Shown one piece after another: positions 15,044 through 21,359 of a stretch of DNA of 55,534 nucleotides (position 1 is the first letter of the stretch; every line of letters begins with the position of its first letter). The notes beneath the pieces were generated by a model that was given only the letters and a program-made list of their open reading frames with translations, was not told the origin of the DNA and ran no database searches. Both the position numbers and the translations under genes were made by a program. Source of the DNA: a virus; IMG/VR virus record IMGVR_UViG_3300031277_000003, positions 1-55,534 of that record; one strand, written 5' to 3'.

Positions 15044-15268
15044 ATGTCAGCAAAAAAAACACAGTTCCCTAAACCAAGCCACGGACTCTATATTGAAGAT
15101 TCTTTGTGGGAATTCTGTAGAGACAAATCAACAGAACGCGGATCATTCCATAATAAAACAGGATCATCAAGCGAATACATCAGACGTGCTTTCAAAGCAT
15201 GGATTTTAAAAGAAATGCCATACTTAAAAAAAGTTATGAAAGATGTTGACTGGGATGAAGCATATTAG
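15044..15268 (+). CDS. Ribbon-helix-helix-like protein
   Basis: 74 aa. SEYIRRAFKAWILKEM with an upstream strand (HGLYIEDSLWEFC) suggests a ParD/CopG-like ribbon-helix-helix DNA binder. No Shine-Dalgarno site is visible; an AT-rich TATATT-containing stretch precedes it. Last backbone gene before the cassette array, ending 29 nt before the first core site. Confidence 0.5.
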   Translation: MSAKKTQFPKPSHGLYIEDSLWEFCRDKSTERGSFHNKTGSSSEYIRRAFKAWILKEMPYLKKVMKDVDWDEAY

Positions 15269-15297
15269 TATATTAATATCGTTACACATAAACAACC

Positions 15298-15306
15298 GTT
15301 GTGTGG
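15298..15306 (+). other. Lone GTT core, left boundary of array
   Basis: CCGTTGTGTGG without a matching L''/L' structure upstream, preceded by an imperfect complement (ACACATAAACAAC). Could be an attI-like or secondary integration site where the first cassette entered. Confidence 0.5.
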
Positions 15307-15455
15307 AAATAAAGGAGCCTTTTATGTCAGTAAGCGCGCGTGTGAAAAGTGAGCCAGTCGGGTCACTGCATGCATACCTGAACGCCCTAGAGGGTTCGAG
15401 TCCCGTAGCAAGTGCGCGCGGAACACTATGGAAGGCTCCTTTACGTTCACACAAC
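15298..15455 (+). ncRNA. Cassette 1: ORF-less, probable structured RNA
   Basis: No credible coding sequence. AAAGGAGCCTT just inside the left end is the exact complement of AAGGCTCCTTT near the right end, so the whole cassette could fold on one 11-bp stem. GCGCGC blocks near both ends of the interior could extend it. Cassette 6 has the same ends with an unrelated interior. The RNA call is inference; no known RNA family was recognised. Confidence 0.4.
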
Positions 15456-15606
15456 AGCCGCAGCCAGCAATATCCGGCGTTCAGGTCAACGGTCGGGGTC
15501 ATGTCCGAACGTTTAGCCCGTACCGGTGCGGTTGATACCAAGTCCGGAACTGCGCCGGATACTGCTGGCGACCCGGCGAAGCGCCAGTGCGGCCAACCGT
15601 TGTGCA
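15448..15606 (+). other. attC-like site 1
   Basis: R'' CACACAAC, R' GTTGTGCA. GCCGCA/TGCGGC and GCCAGCA/TGCTGGC pair, with CCGGCG/CGCCGG further in. A side hairpin (CCCGGCGAAGCGCC) sits on the right arm. Confidence 0.85.
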
Positions 15607-15653
15607 ACATTAACCGGTGAGTCTCTATTGGAGGCCGCCGCAAGAAAGGGAAT

Positions 15654-15947
15654 ATGAAATATCTAACAATTGGCAAGTATCGTGGCGATGATTTTCCAGG
15701 CTGCCCGTTCATCATATCAAAAGAACTAGATTCGAAAGAAGAAGCTATTCGCATTTTATCAACTCTTACTTCGTCGTTCTACGATTTGATGATAGTAGAA
15801 ATAACCGACATATTTTTCGAAGTCGCAGACGTTGTAGCGGCGGCTGGGCAAGTGGAATCACCGGTAAACGTCGCACAACAAACGCTACCCGCAGCGGGCG
15901 AAGCGCCCTTGGCCGATGGCACATTGGAAACGTCGGGTAGCGTCTGA
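15654..15947 (+). CDS. Cassette 2 protein, unknown
   Basis: 97 aa after AAGAAAGGGAAT. Residues 1-70 form an alpha/beta sequence (KYLTIGKYRGDDFPG, then FIISKELDSKEEAIRIL) with no family recognised. The last 24 or so residues (from QQTLPAAGEA) are encoded by the attC site and recur identically in cassette 3, so they are not part of the ancestral domain. The leader (GAGTCTCTATTGGAGGCCGCC) is shared with cassette 5. Confidence 0.6.
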   Translation: MKYLTIGKYRGDDFPGCPFIISKELDSKEEAIRILSTLTSSFYDLMIVEITDIFFEVADVVAAAGQVESPVNVAQQTLPAAGEAPLADGTLETSGSV

Positions 15948-15957
15948 CCGTTGTGTG
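15872..15957 (+). other. attC-like site 2
   Basis: R'' CGCACAAC, R' GTTGTGTG. ACGCTACCCG pairs exactly with CGGGTAGCGT. Inner GGGCGAAGCGCCC hairpin. Nearly identical to site 3. Confidence 0.88.
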
Positions 15958-16006
15958 CAATTGCCTGCGAGAGCGTTATTGTAGGCCGCGCTAAAAAGGG
16001 GATTTT

Positions 16007-16240
16007 ATGAATATACAATGTCCATTTTGCAAAGAAACCGATTTTGATCTTATTGGCCTGAAGAATCATTTGTTGTCTGGTCACTGCGAAGATTTCAATG
16101 ATGTGATGTCTGTTGAAGAAGAGCAGGCGGCGCGGCAGCATTTTAAGGAGTCGCAGGCCACAGACGCACAACAAACGCTACCCGCAGCGGGCGAAGCGCC
16201 CTTGGCCGATGGCACATTGGAAACGTCGGGTAGCGTCTGA
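16007..16240 (+). CDS. Cassette 3 zinc-finger protein
   Basis: 77 aa after AAAAAGGGGATTTT. CPFC at 5-8 and LKNHLLSGHC near 18-27 give a C2H2/C2HC finger. C-terminal tail from the attC (QQTLPAAGEA...) matches cassette 2. Possibly a small DNA- or protein-binding factor. Confidence 0.6.
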   Translation: MNIQCPFCKETDFDLIGLKNHLLSGHCEDFNDVMSVEEEQAARQHFKESQATDAQQTLPAAGEAPLADGTLETSGSV

Positions 16241-16250
16241 CCGTTATAAG
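16165..16250 (+). other. attC-like site 3
   Basis: R'' CGCACAAC, R' GTTATAAG. Same ACGCTACCCG/CGGGTAGCGT stem as sites 2 and 14. Confidence 0.88.
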
Positions 16251-16297
16251 GCAATAAATTATTCTTTTATATAAATAGTCAAAATGGAGCGGAACTT

Positions 16298-16534
16298 ATG
16301 AAATGGCAAGATGCGAGAATCGCTGAAAATGTAACGGATGAACTTTCCGACCTTAACTCTGTTCTCAATATTGTTTCTCAGATACCGAAAGGTGCTGCAA
16401 ACAGAATATTGCATTACTGTCATAATTATGTTAATAGAGACAGTGATGAATCACATCCAGTTGTTGAAAAGAAAGTGTCTGATGTAATGGAAGCTTTAAA
16501 GGGTTCCATTTTGAAGGATGATAAGGAGTCATAA
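16298..16534 (+). CDS. Cassette 4 protein, unknown
   Basis: 78 aa after ATGGAGCGGAACTT. All-helical; IPKGAANRILHYCHNYVNR stands out. No family recognised. Stops just before its attC, so it has no attC-encoded tail. Confidence 0.6.
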   Translation: MKWQDARIAENVTDELSDLNSVLNIVSQIPKGAANRILHYCHNYVNRDSDESHPVVEKKVSDVMEALKGSILKDDKES

Positions 16535-16542
16535 TTTACATG

Positions 16543-16696
16543 CTTATAACAGCGGCAGCCAGCAATACCGGGCATTGGATAGAGGCGGTATCTAATAATG
16601 TTACGACATTGTAAAATGATACAATATCACGTCGGGCATCGACGCCCGGTACTGCTGGCGAACCGTCGAAGCGCCGATGCCGCTGACCGTTATCGG
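16543..16696 (+). other. attC-like site 4
   Basis: R'' CTTATAAC, R' GTTATCGG. AGCGGCA/TGCCGCT, GCCAGCA/TGCTGGC and TACCGGGC/GCCCGGTA pair. The interior of about 75 nt is almost identical to that of site 16. Confidence 0.88.
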
Positions 16697-16750
16697 CAAT
16701 AAACCGGCGAGTCTTTGTTGGAGGCCGCCACAAAATACGGAGCGTTTTTT

Positions 16751-17029
16751 ATGATCCTTACTGAATTAATAGCCGAGAAACTTGATTGCGCACACGACTA
16801 TGTTAAATTATCGTCACTTTTTAAAGAGGATTTTGAAATAGATTCTCTTGATGAAATTGAACTTATTATGGCATGCGAGGATGAATACGATGTTGAAATA
16901 TCTGATGAAGAGGCGCAAGATATTAAGTCCGTTTCCGACGCCGCAAAGCTTCTTCTAGAAAAAGGCGTGGCGGCGGATAAATTAGGAGTCGCTGGTTTAC
17001 AGCCTATAACAGCGCCAGCCCAACATTGA
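16751..17029 (+). CDS. Cassette 5: acyl carrier protein
   Basis: 92 aa from the ATG after TACGGAGCG. Residues 1-72 have the acyl carrier protein pattern: KEDFEIDSLDEIELIMACEDEY with the DSL motif at 31-33 (Ser32 would carry phosphopantetheine), then DVEISDEEAQDIKSV and a final helix. Highly acidic, as the family is. The last 15 or so residues come from the attC. Acyl carrier proteins shuttle acyl chains in fatty-acid or polyketide synthesis. No other lipid gene is present, so it must work with host enzymes or act as a decoy. An in-frame start at 16715 is upstream of the ribosome site and unlikely. Confidence 0.85.
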   Translation: MILTELIAEKLDCAHDYVKLSSLFKEDFEIDSLDEIELIMACEDEYDVEISDEEAQDIKSVSDAAKLLLEKGVAADKLGVAGLQPITAPAQH

Positions 17030-17061
17030 AACGTCGGGCGGGTGGCGCGGGCCGTTGTGTG
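17003..17061 (+). other. attC-like site 5 (short)
   Basis: R'' CCTATAAC, R' GTTGTGTG. GCGCCA/TGGCGC and GCCC/GGGC pair with an extra base on the right arm. At 59 nt it has the length of a classical 59-base element. Confidence 0.82.
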
Positions 17062-17234
17062 GAAATAAAGGAGCCTTTTTGAATTGTATTGCGCGACGAA
17101 GAGAACGTAGCCGATGTACGGCAAGGACGAAAAGTGTGGGCATGAGCGACATACGGCGGAGCCTGCAACGTCAAGCTGGCGGAAAATCATCGGTTCGCGC
17201 GACACTAGGGAAGGCTCCTTTACGTTCACACAAC
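17054..17234 (+). ncRNA. Cassette 6: ORF-less, probable structured RNA
   Basis: Shares about 27 nt at the left end and 25 nt at the right end with cassette 1, including the exactly complementary AAAGGAGCCTT/AAGGCTCCTTT. The interior is different; GCGCGA near 17091 can pair with TCGCGC near 17203. Continuous frames here read straight through the attC and have non-natural composition. Confidence 0.4.
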
Positions 17235-17370
17235 AGCCGCAGCCAGCAATTGCACCGCTCCCCAAGGTGCCCGCAGATGCGTAATAGCATACACCTATCC
17301 AGCCCCTTGCAGCGAGGTGATGCGGTCGGGGGCGGTGCAACAGCTGGCGGGTGCGGCAAACCGTTATCGG
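17227..17370 (+). other. attC-like site 6
   Basis: R'' CACACAAC, R' GTTATCGG. GCCGCA/TGCGGC, GCCAGC/GCTGGC and TTGCACCGC/GCGGTGCAA pair. Confidence 0.85.
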
Positions 17371-17401
17371 CAATTATTGCCTCTTGAGAATTGGAGTTGA
17401 A

Positions 17402-17605
17402 ATGGTCGATAAAAACGGAGTTAAAATTAAGCCCGGATATGTTTTGTATAACCCTCACGATGAATACGGGTACTATACTGTAATTGCTGGTCCAGACGAT
17501 AAATTATTTCTTGGAGATTTAGATTCTCCATTAGAAAGATTTTCTCCGGAAGAGTTTTGGACCATTTCAAATAGAAATAAGGAATCGGCAACAACATGCT
17601 TATAA
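17402..17605 (+). CDS. Cassette 7 protein, SH3-like beta barrel
   Basis: 67 aa after TTGGAGTTGAA. DKNGVKIKPGYVLYNPHDEYGYYTVI is typical of small SH3/KOW-like barrels found in phage proteins (compare YopX-like and DUF2158 proteins). Its TAA stop lies within the R'' core of its attC. Confidence 0.55.
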   Translation: MVDKNGVKIKPGYVLYNPHDEYGYYTVIAGPDDKLFLGDLDSPLERFSPEEFWTISNRNKESATTCL

Positions 17606-17748
17606 CAGCCGCAGCCAGCAATATGTGGGGCATCATGCTACGGAAGAAAGTGTGTGTGATTGAACGGTGTTGCGCAACATTTATTAAGTCCATGCCCCAC
17701 ATACTGCTGGCGACCCGTCGAAGCGCCGGTGCGGCCAACCGTTATGCA
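17599..17748 (+). other. attC-like site 7
   Basis: R'' CTTATAAC, R' GTTATGCA. GCCGCA/TGCGGC, GCCAGCA/TGCTGGC and TATGTGGGGCAT/ATGCCCCACATA pair. Confidence 0.87.
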
Positions 17749-17782
17749 AAATTTCGTTACAAGAGATCGATTGGAGTTTTTT

Positions 17783-18034
17783 ATGCTTGATAAAGATATC
17801 GACACTGTTGACACAATGGTGCATTGGAGTATTACATCAACAGCGGCAAACGAGGCGTGGCAACGCATAAAAAAAGAACTGTCGGAACTCGCTCAACTAT
17901 CGCATAACACAGGCAGCCCAAAATTGCCGACTAGCTGTATTGATTGTCCGTTAAGTTTGATTTGTGGTCAACCGGTAGTTATAAATGATGAGTCGTGCCA
18001 GTATTGTCGTCGGCAACTTCGGGCGGGTGCCTGA
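17783..18034 (+). CDS. Cassette 8 protein, Cys-rich C-terminus
   Basis: 83 aa after TTGGAGTTTTTT. The first half is helical (WQRIKKELSELAQL). The second half (CIDCPLSLICG...CQYCRRQ) is cysteine-rich and lies inside the attC interior, so the recombination site itself encodes a putative metal-binding domain. Confidence 0.55.
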   Translation: MLDKDIDTVDTMVHWSITSTAANEAWQRIKKELSELAQLSHNTGSPKLPTSCIDCPLSLICGQPVVINDESCQYCRRQLRAGA

Positions 18035-18046
18035 CGACGTTGTGTT
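17901..18046 (+). other. attC-like site 8 (coding)
   Basis: R'' CGCATAAC, R' GTTGTGTT. AGGCA/TGCCT, GCCC/GGGC and TTGCCGAC/GTCGGCAA pair; the loop of about 90 nt encodes the Cys-rich end of the cassette 8 protein. Confidence 0.8.
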
Positions 18047-18080
18047 ACATTAAGTTTTCTTGAGTATTGGAGGTTTCAAG

Positions 18081-18428
18081 TTGGCTGTTCATTATTTAAA
18101 AACGTGGCCTCAGTATTTTGCCGCCATAATCAGCGGTGAAAAAACGTTCGAAATTCGTAAAAACGATAGAGAGTTTAAGGTTGGCGACAGCCTTTGCCTT
18201 CAAGAATTTATTCCAAGCCACGAACAGTTTACAGGCCGGGTTTGGGTTGTAATAGTAACATACATTTTCAATGGCGGCTCGTTAGGCGTCTATTCTTCAT
18301 ACTGCGTACTTGGTATCCGCCAACTTTCAACAGCAGAATTAGGAATCAAACTGAACGTCACACAACAGCGGCTAAATGCTACGCCTTCGGCTCCGGCACA
18401 AGGCACATGCGAAACGCACGTCACTTAG
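18081..18428 (+). CDS. Cassette 9: DUF3850 (ASCH-like) protein
   Basis: 115 aa from a TTG after TTGGAGGTTTCAAG. HYLKTWPQYFAAIISGEKTFEIRKNDREFKVGD, TGRVWVVIVTYIF and YCVLGIR closely follow DUF3850, an ASCH/PUA-like RNA-binding family common in phages. The last 20 or so residues are attC-encoded. The family match is strong, making this one of the clearest cassette assignments. Confidence 0.85.
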   Translation: MAVHYLKTWPQYFAAIISGEKTFEIRKNDREFKVGDSLCLQEFIPSHEQFTGRVWVVIVTYIFNGGSLGVYSSYCVLGIRQLSTAELGIKLNVTQQRLNATPSAPAQGTCETHVT

Positions 18429-18444
18429 CCGCAGATGTTAAATG
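18359..18444 (+). other. attC-like site 9
   Basis: R'' CACACAAC, R' GTTAAATG. GCGGCTAA pairs exactly with TTAGCCGC. Confidence 0.83.
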
Positions 18445-18495
18445 AAATACCGCCCTCTTGAGATTTGGGGGCGCGGCTAAAACCGGGAGGTTATC

Positions 18496-18690
18496 TTGTT
18501 AATAAACATTATTGTTCAGGTTGACACATCTACAGATCCAGTGTACAACAATAAATCTTTTGATGATGTGCGCAAGTATTTATTTGATGAAGCAAAACGA
18601 ATATATGAAGATGGGATTGAATTAATAGACGTTGTTGTCGCCGCGCAGGAGAAAGAGGAATCGGGCGGTACTTCACTTAACATCGGGTAA
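18496..18690 (+). CDS. Cassette 10 protein, unknown
   Basis: 64 aa from a TTG after CCGGGAGGTTATC. Strand-helix-strand (NIIVQVDTSTDPV, FDDVRKYLFDEAKRIYEDG, IELIDVVVAAQE). No family recognised. C-terminal residues enter the attC. Confidence 0.55.
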   Translation: MLINIIVQVDTSTDPVYNNKSFDDVRKYLFDEAKRIYEDGIELIDVVVAAQEKEESGGTSLNIG

Positions 18691-18743
18691 ATGTCGCTTA
18701 CGCTTAATGCTACGCACTACACTTACCCGAGGGCCGTTGTGTG
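18674..18743 (+). other. attC-like site 10
   Basis: R'' CACTTAAC, R' GTTGTGTG. TCGGGTAA pairs with TTACCCGA. Confidence 0.82.
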
Positions 18744-18797
18744 GAAATAAAATTGATTTTTATATAAATAGTTTTTGCTCACTACATTGGAGGTTCT

Positions 18798-18941
18798 ATG
18801 AAAGTTAAAATGATATTTAAAAGGCTCGATTCTCGTCGAGAAGATTTTGATAGAATGATGAAAAGCAACATTGGAGAGCTTAAGGTGCGTGCTAGAATGG
18901 AAACAGGCGGTTATCACAAGCCCGGTAGTCTAAAGAAATAA
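18798..18941 (+). CDS. Cassette 11 mini-protein, basic
   Basis: 47 aa after ATTGGAGGTTCT. Basic and helical (MIFKRLDSRREDFDRMM). Ends 41 nt before its attC. Too short for a family call. Confidence 0.5.
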   Translation: MKVKMIFKRLDSRREDFDRMMKSNIGELKVRARMETGGYHKPGSLKK

Positions 18942-18982
18942 CACCGTTCGCAAAATAATATTATGGTAATCAATTTTACATT

Positions 18983-19106
18983 CACACAACAAACGTTAAA
19001 TTCAATACCGGCATACGGTGCGGGCAATTGTCAATGTCTCATGGCAGGGGTGGAGCCCTCCGAAGTACATTATGCCGGTACTAAACTTAACCTAATCCGT
19101 TGTACA
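18983..19106 (+). other. attC-like site 11
   Basis: R'' CACACAAC, R' GTTGTACA. TACCGGCAT/ATGCCGGTA and GTTAA/TTAAC pair. Confidence 0.8.
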
Positions 19107-19161
19107 AAATGTCTGGCCGGAGAAAATTGGAGTTCGGCTGGCTTAACATTGGAGGCTTCGA

Positions 19162-19434
19162 GTGAGTGATATCAAAGTTATTTTCCATTGCAAAAAGCAC
19201 GGAATATTAAAGTGCTCCGATGTGATTGCGTTAAATGGCGGATACATTTGTGGGTTATGTTTTAATTCACAGCCAGCCGAAGTACAGGGGGACGGCCAGG
19301 CACATCGTACAACACTGCCAGCCCAAAATATCGACTTAAAGACAGGTGTTATTAATATTAACAATTTACATGGTTCCGATCAGTGTAACGGAACTGAGGT
19401 ACCGGCGCAACTTCTGTTATCGCCAATACGTTAA
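19162..19434 (+). CDS. Cassette 12 zinc-ribbon protein
   Basis: 90 aa from a GTG after TTGGAGGCTTCGA. HCKKHGILKC followed by YICGLCF near residues 8-33 gives a Cys4 zinc ribbon. The rest, from about residue 45, is attC-encoded. Unknown role. Confidence 0.55.
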   Translation: MSDIKVIFHCKKHGILKCSDVIALNGGYICGLCFNSQPAEVQGDGQAHRTTLPAQNIDLKTGVININNLHGSDQCNGTEVPAQLLLSPIR

Positions 19435-19437
19435 ATG
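19306..19437 (+). other. attC-like site 12 (degenerate)
   Basis: R'' CGTACAAC matches the cassette's opening GTTGTACA, and R' GTTAAATG opens the next cassette, but no complementary L''/L' arms were found. Possibly a hybrid or decayed site. Confidence 0.5.
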
Positions 19438-19493
19438 AAATTTTTGGCGAGTCTTTATAATAGGCCGCCGCTAACCATAAACGAAAGGGTATC

Positions 19494-19751
19494 ATGTCTA
19501 GGCCAGATTGTTATAATTGTAAAGGGCGCGGTTCTATTCCAGGTGATTGTCATTCAACCTGTTCACAGCGACAAGCCCATGTTGTTGGTGATACTACTGG
19601 TATTCGTGGGGGTTGGTTTAATTGGCCGTGGAATTTTGATCCTACATGGCTAGTATCGTGCGATAGTTTTGTACCATTAAGTGGCAAAGAAGCGGCGGAA
19701 GAACAAGGGGAGTCACCGTTTACTTCTGCTAACAGCGGCAGCACAAAATAG
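19494..19751 (+). CDS. Cassette 13 protein with DnaJ-like Cys motif
   Basis: 85 aa after CGAAAGGGTATC. CYNCKGRGSIPGDCHSTC at about 6-23 resembles one DnaJ-type CxxCxGxG zinc module. C-terminal residues are attC-derived. Confidence 0.5.
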   Translation: MSRPDCYNCKGRGSIPGDCHSTCSQRQAHVVGDTTGIRGGWFNWPWNFDPTWLVSCDSFVPLSGKEAAEEQGESPFTSANSGSTK

Positions 19752-19803
19752 CGGAGCTACTTCGTGCGCCCCGGCTCTGGCCGGTGCCGCGATCCGTTGG
19801 CGG
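19726..19803 (+). other. attC-like site 13
   Basis: R'' CTGCTAAC, R' GTTGGCGG. GCGGCA/TGCCGC pair. Confidence 0.72.
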
Positions 19804-19830
19804 TAATTGCCGCCTTAGAAACTAATTAAT

Positions 19831-20067
19831 ATGAGCAGCGCATATAAAATAGAGGATACTGGAAAGGAGTTTATTGTAAAGCGGCACGGAGGATGGTCTA
19901 GGGCTATTATCCAGTATACTATGCATAATATTGATAGGTCTTTTTACATGGCAAAGGTTTGTTGCGCTGCTCTAAATGCTGCGGAATCGGCGACAACTAA
20001 CCGCCAACAAACGCTACCCGCAGCGGGCGAAGCGGGCTTGGCTTCGCACATTGGAAACGTCGGGTAG
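19831..20067 (+). CDS. Cassette 14 protein, unknown
   Basis: 78 aa. YKIEDTGKEFIVKRHGGW looks like the strand-rich start of a small phage-type protein; a helix follows (FYMAKVCCAALNAAES). No good ribosome site. The C-terminus carries an attC-encoded tail starting QQTLPAAGEA like cassettes 2 and 3. Confidence 0.5.
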   Translation: MSSAYKIEDTGKEFIVKRHGGWSRAIIQYTMHNIDRSFYMAKVCCAALNAAESATTNRQQTLPAAGEAGLASHIGNVG

Positions 20068-20084
20068 CGTATGACCGTTGGTAA
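20001..20084 (+). other. attC-like site 14
   Basis: R'' CCGCCAAC, R' GTTGGTAA. ACGCTACCCG/CGGGTAGCGT stem as in sites 2 and 3. Confidence 0.87.
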
Positions 20085-20136
20085 AAATTTGCCGGGCTTG
20101 AGATAATAAAGCGCGGCTCTTTTAAGGAGGTATCAG

Positions 20137-20424
20137 TTGCTTACAGTTCGCTTTCCTAATGGCCAAGCCGTTCAGTATAACACTGCAAATTATGTTAAGA
20201 GCTCCACCGAATATTCAGACATATACGAGAAGAAAGATGGCGTATGGGTGGCTCAAGTTCCTAATACTTGCATTATTGAAGCTGTCAATGCCTGTCGTGT
20301 GTACCATGCCCCGGAAAGCGAACTGACGGCCAGTATTGCTAATCAAATAGAAGTTTTAGGTCGGAAGTTACTCCGCGCTTATCGTGATGAGGCCCGGAAA
20401 ACTTCTACCAACAAGCGGCTATAA
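20137..20424 (+). CDS. Cassette 15 protein, unknown
   Basis: 95 aa from a TTG after TTAAGGAGGTATCAG. Beta-rich first half (TVRFPNGQAVQYNTANYV), helical end (IANQIEVLGRKLLRAYRDE). No family recognised. Ends inside its attC. Confidence 0.55.
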   Translation: MLTVRFPNGQAVQYNTANYVKSSTEYSDIYEKKDGVWVAQVPNTCIIEAVNACRVYHAPESELTASIANQIEVLGRKLLRAYRDEARKTSTNKRL

Positions 20425-20483
20425 GGCTCGCGGACTCGTCCCAAATTGCAAGGCGACTTCGCATAGCCGCTGACCGTTACACG
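20405..20483 (+). other. attC-like site 15
   Basis: R'' CTACCAAC, R' GTTACACG. AGCGGCTAT pairs exactly with ATAGCCGCT. Confidence 0.85.
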
Positions 20484-20508
20484 CAATAAAAATTTAAGGA
20501 GGTTTCCA

Positions 20509-20769
20509 TTGGATAAAATTTTGGCTTTTTTCGGATTGTGCAGAATCGAGAAGGCGAAGGGTGTTTCACTTTGCATGCATTTGCATTACGTCAGGCAGGT
20601 TCAATATGGTGTTGAAAAAGATTTCGGCGTTAAGCCTAATCAAGAGGCTATTGAGATAACAACATCGGCGTGGTTACAAAATTTCTATCAAGCCATGAAA
20701 GAGTCTGAAAACTCGAACGGCGTCAATATTACAAACGCGCCAAAATTTTCTGATTGCTATGAAAATTAA
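20509..20769 (+). CDS. Cassette 16 protein, unknown
   Basis: 86 aa from a TTG after AAGGAGGTTTCCA. Contains CMHLHYVRQVQYGVEKDFG and a helical end. No family recognised. Stops before its attC. Confidence 0.5.
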   Translation: MDKILAFFGLCRIEKAKGVSLCMHLHYVRQVQYGVEKDFGVKPNQEAIEITTSAWLQNFYQAMKESENSNGVNITNAPKFSDCYEN

Positions 20770-20780
20770 ATTTTTACAGT

Positions 20781-20935
20781 CGTATAACAGCCGCAGCCAG
20801 CAATACCGGGCATTGGATAGAGGCGGTATCTAATAATGTTACGACATTGTGAAATGATACAATATCACGTCGGGCATCAGTGCCCGGTATTGCTGGCGAC
20901 CCGGCCAGGGGCCAGTGCGTGAGGACGGTGTACAA
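20781..20935 (+). other. attC-like site 16 (altered R' core)
   Basis: R'' CGTATAAC. A 17-bp perfect inner stem runs from GCCAGCAATACC to its complement. The right outer arm reads TGCGTG instead of TGCGGC, and the core is GGTGTACA where GTTGTACA is expected, so recombination at this site may be impaired. Confidence 0.7.
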
Positions 20936-20975
20936 TGCCTGCCTTTTTAGAATATAGGCGGGCGGAAAGGAGCTT

Positions 20976-21359
20976 ATGAAATATCAAGAAGCTATTAAAA
21001 CGGTACAAGCGGCTTTGCGAAGAGACAAAGAGTTGTATTATTCTTTTCAGGCTAATATCGCCATGCAATTTGTTGACGAAAATCGCCGTCAAGGAAGTCG
21101 CGATTCATATAAAAAGGTTCACGGAGTTGCGAACGAAGCAGCAAAGAATTTTCTTAACTTGCTTATTAAACCAGTCCGCCCGCAGAAAAGCGGAAGCGGC
21201 AGTCACTATACACAACAAAGCAAGGCAGGCTCCGAAGACTGCGCCCAAATTGCCGCTCGTATGCGTGAACTTGCTTCTGAACCGTGCAAGGCCGGATTTG
21301 TTCCAATATCAACAGAAACCTTAAACGAATGGGCGCGGCAACTTCTGCCTTGCTCATGA
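20976..21359 (+). CDS. Cassette 17 protein, phage-like helical family
   Basis: 127 aa after GAAAGGAGCTT. LYYSFQANIAMQFVDE, then VHGVANEAAKNFLNLL, resembles small helical proteins of phages and bacteria that carry a WHCNIA...HxAANxAAxxFM pattern; function unknown. About the last 50 residues lie inside its attC. Confidence 0.6.
   Translation: MKYQEAIKTVQAALRRDKELYYSFQANIAMQFVDENRRQGSRDSYKKVHGVANEAAKNFLNLLIKPVRPQKSGSGSHYTQQSKAGSEDCAQIAARMRELASEPCKAGFVPISTETLNEWARQLLPCS

Noticed and set aside
15320-15430. tRNA-like pieces in cassette 1 (GGGTTCGAGTCCC T-arm-like block and GTGA...TCAC D-arm-like block with correct spacing)
   Set aside because: The anticodon arm does not pair, and no 7-bp acceptor stem fits at the right distances. 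I would not call a tRNA without a covariance score.
15243-17387. Long plus-strand frames at 15243-15620 and 17055-17387
   Set aside because: They run through attC sites, are rich in Arg/Ser/Gly and start outside ribosome sites; treated as by-products of GC-rich recombination sites.
18963-19169. Frame starting MVINFTFTQQ in cassette 11
   Set aside because: It lies almost wholly within attC site 11 and lacks a ribosome site; the better cassette ORF is 18798-18941.
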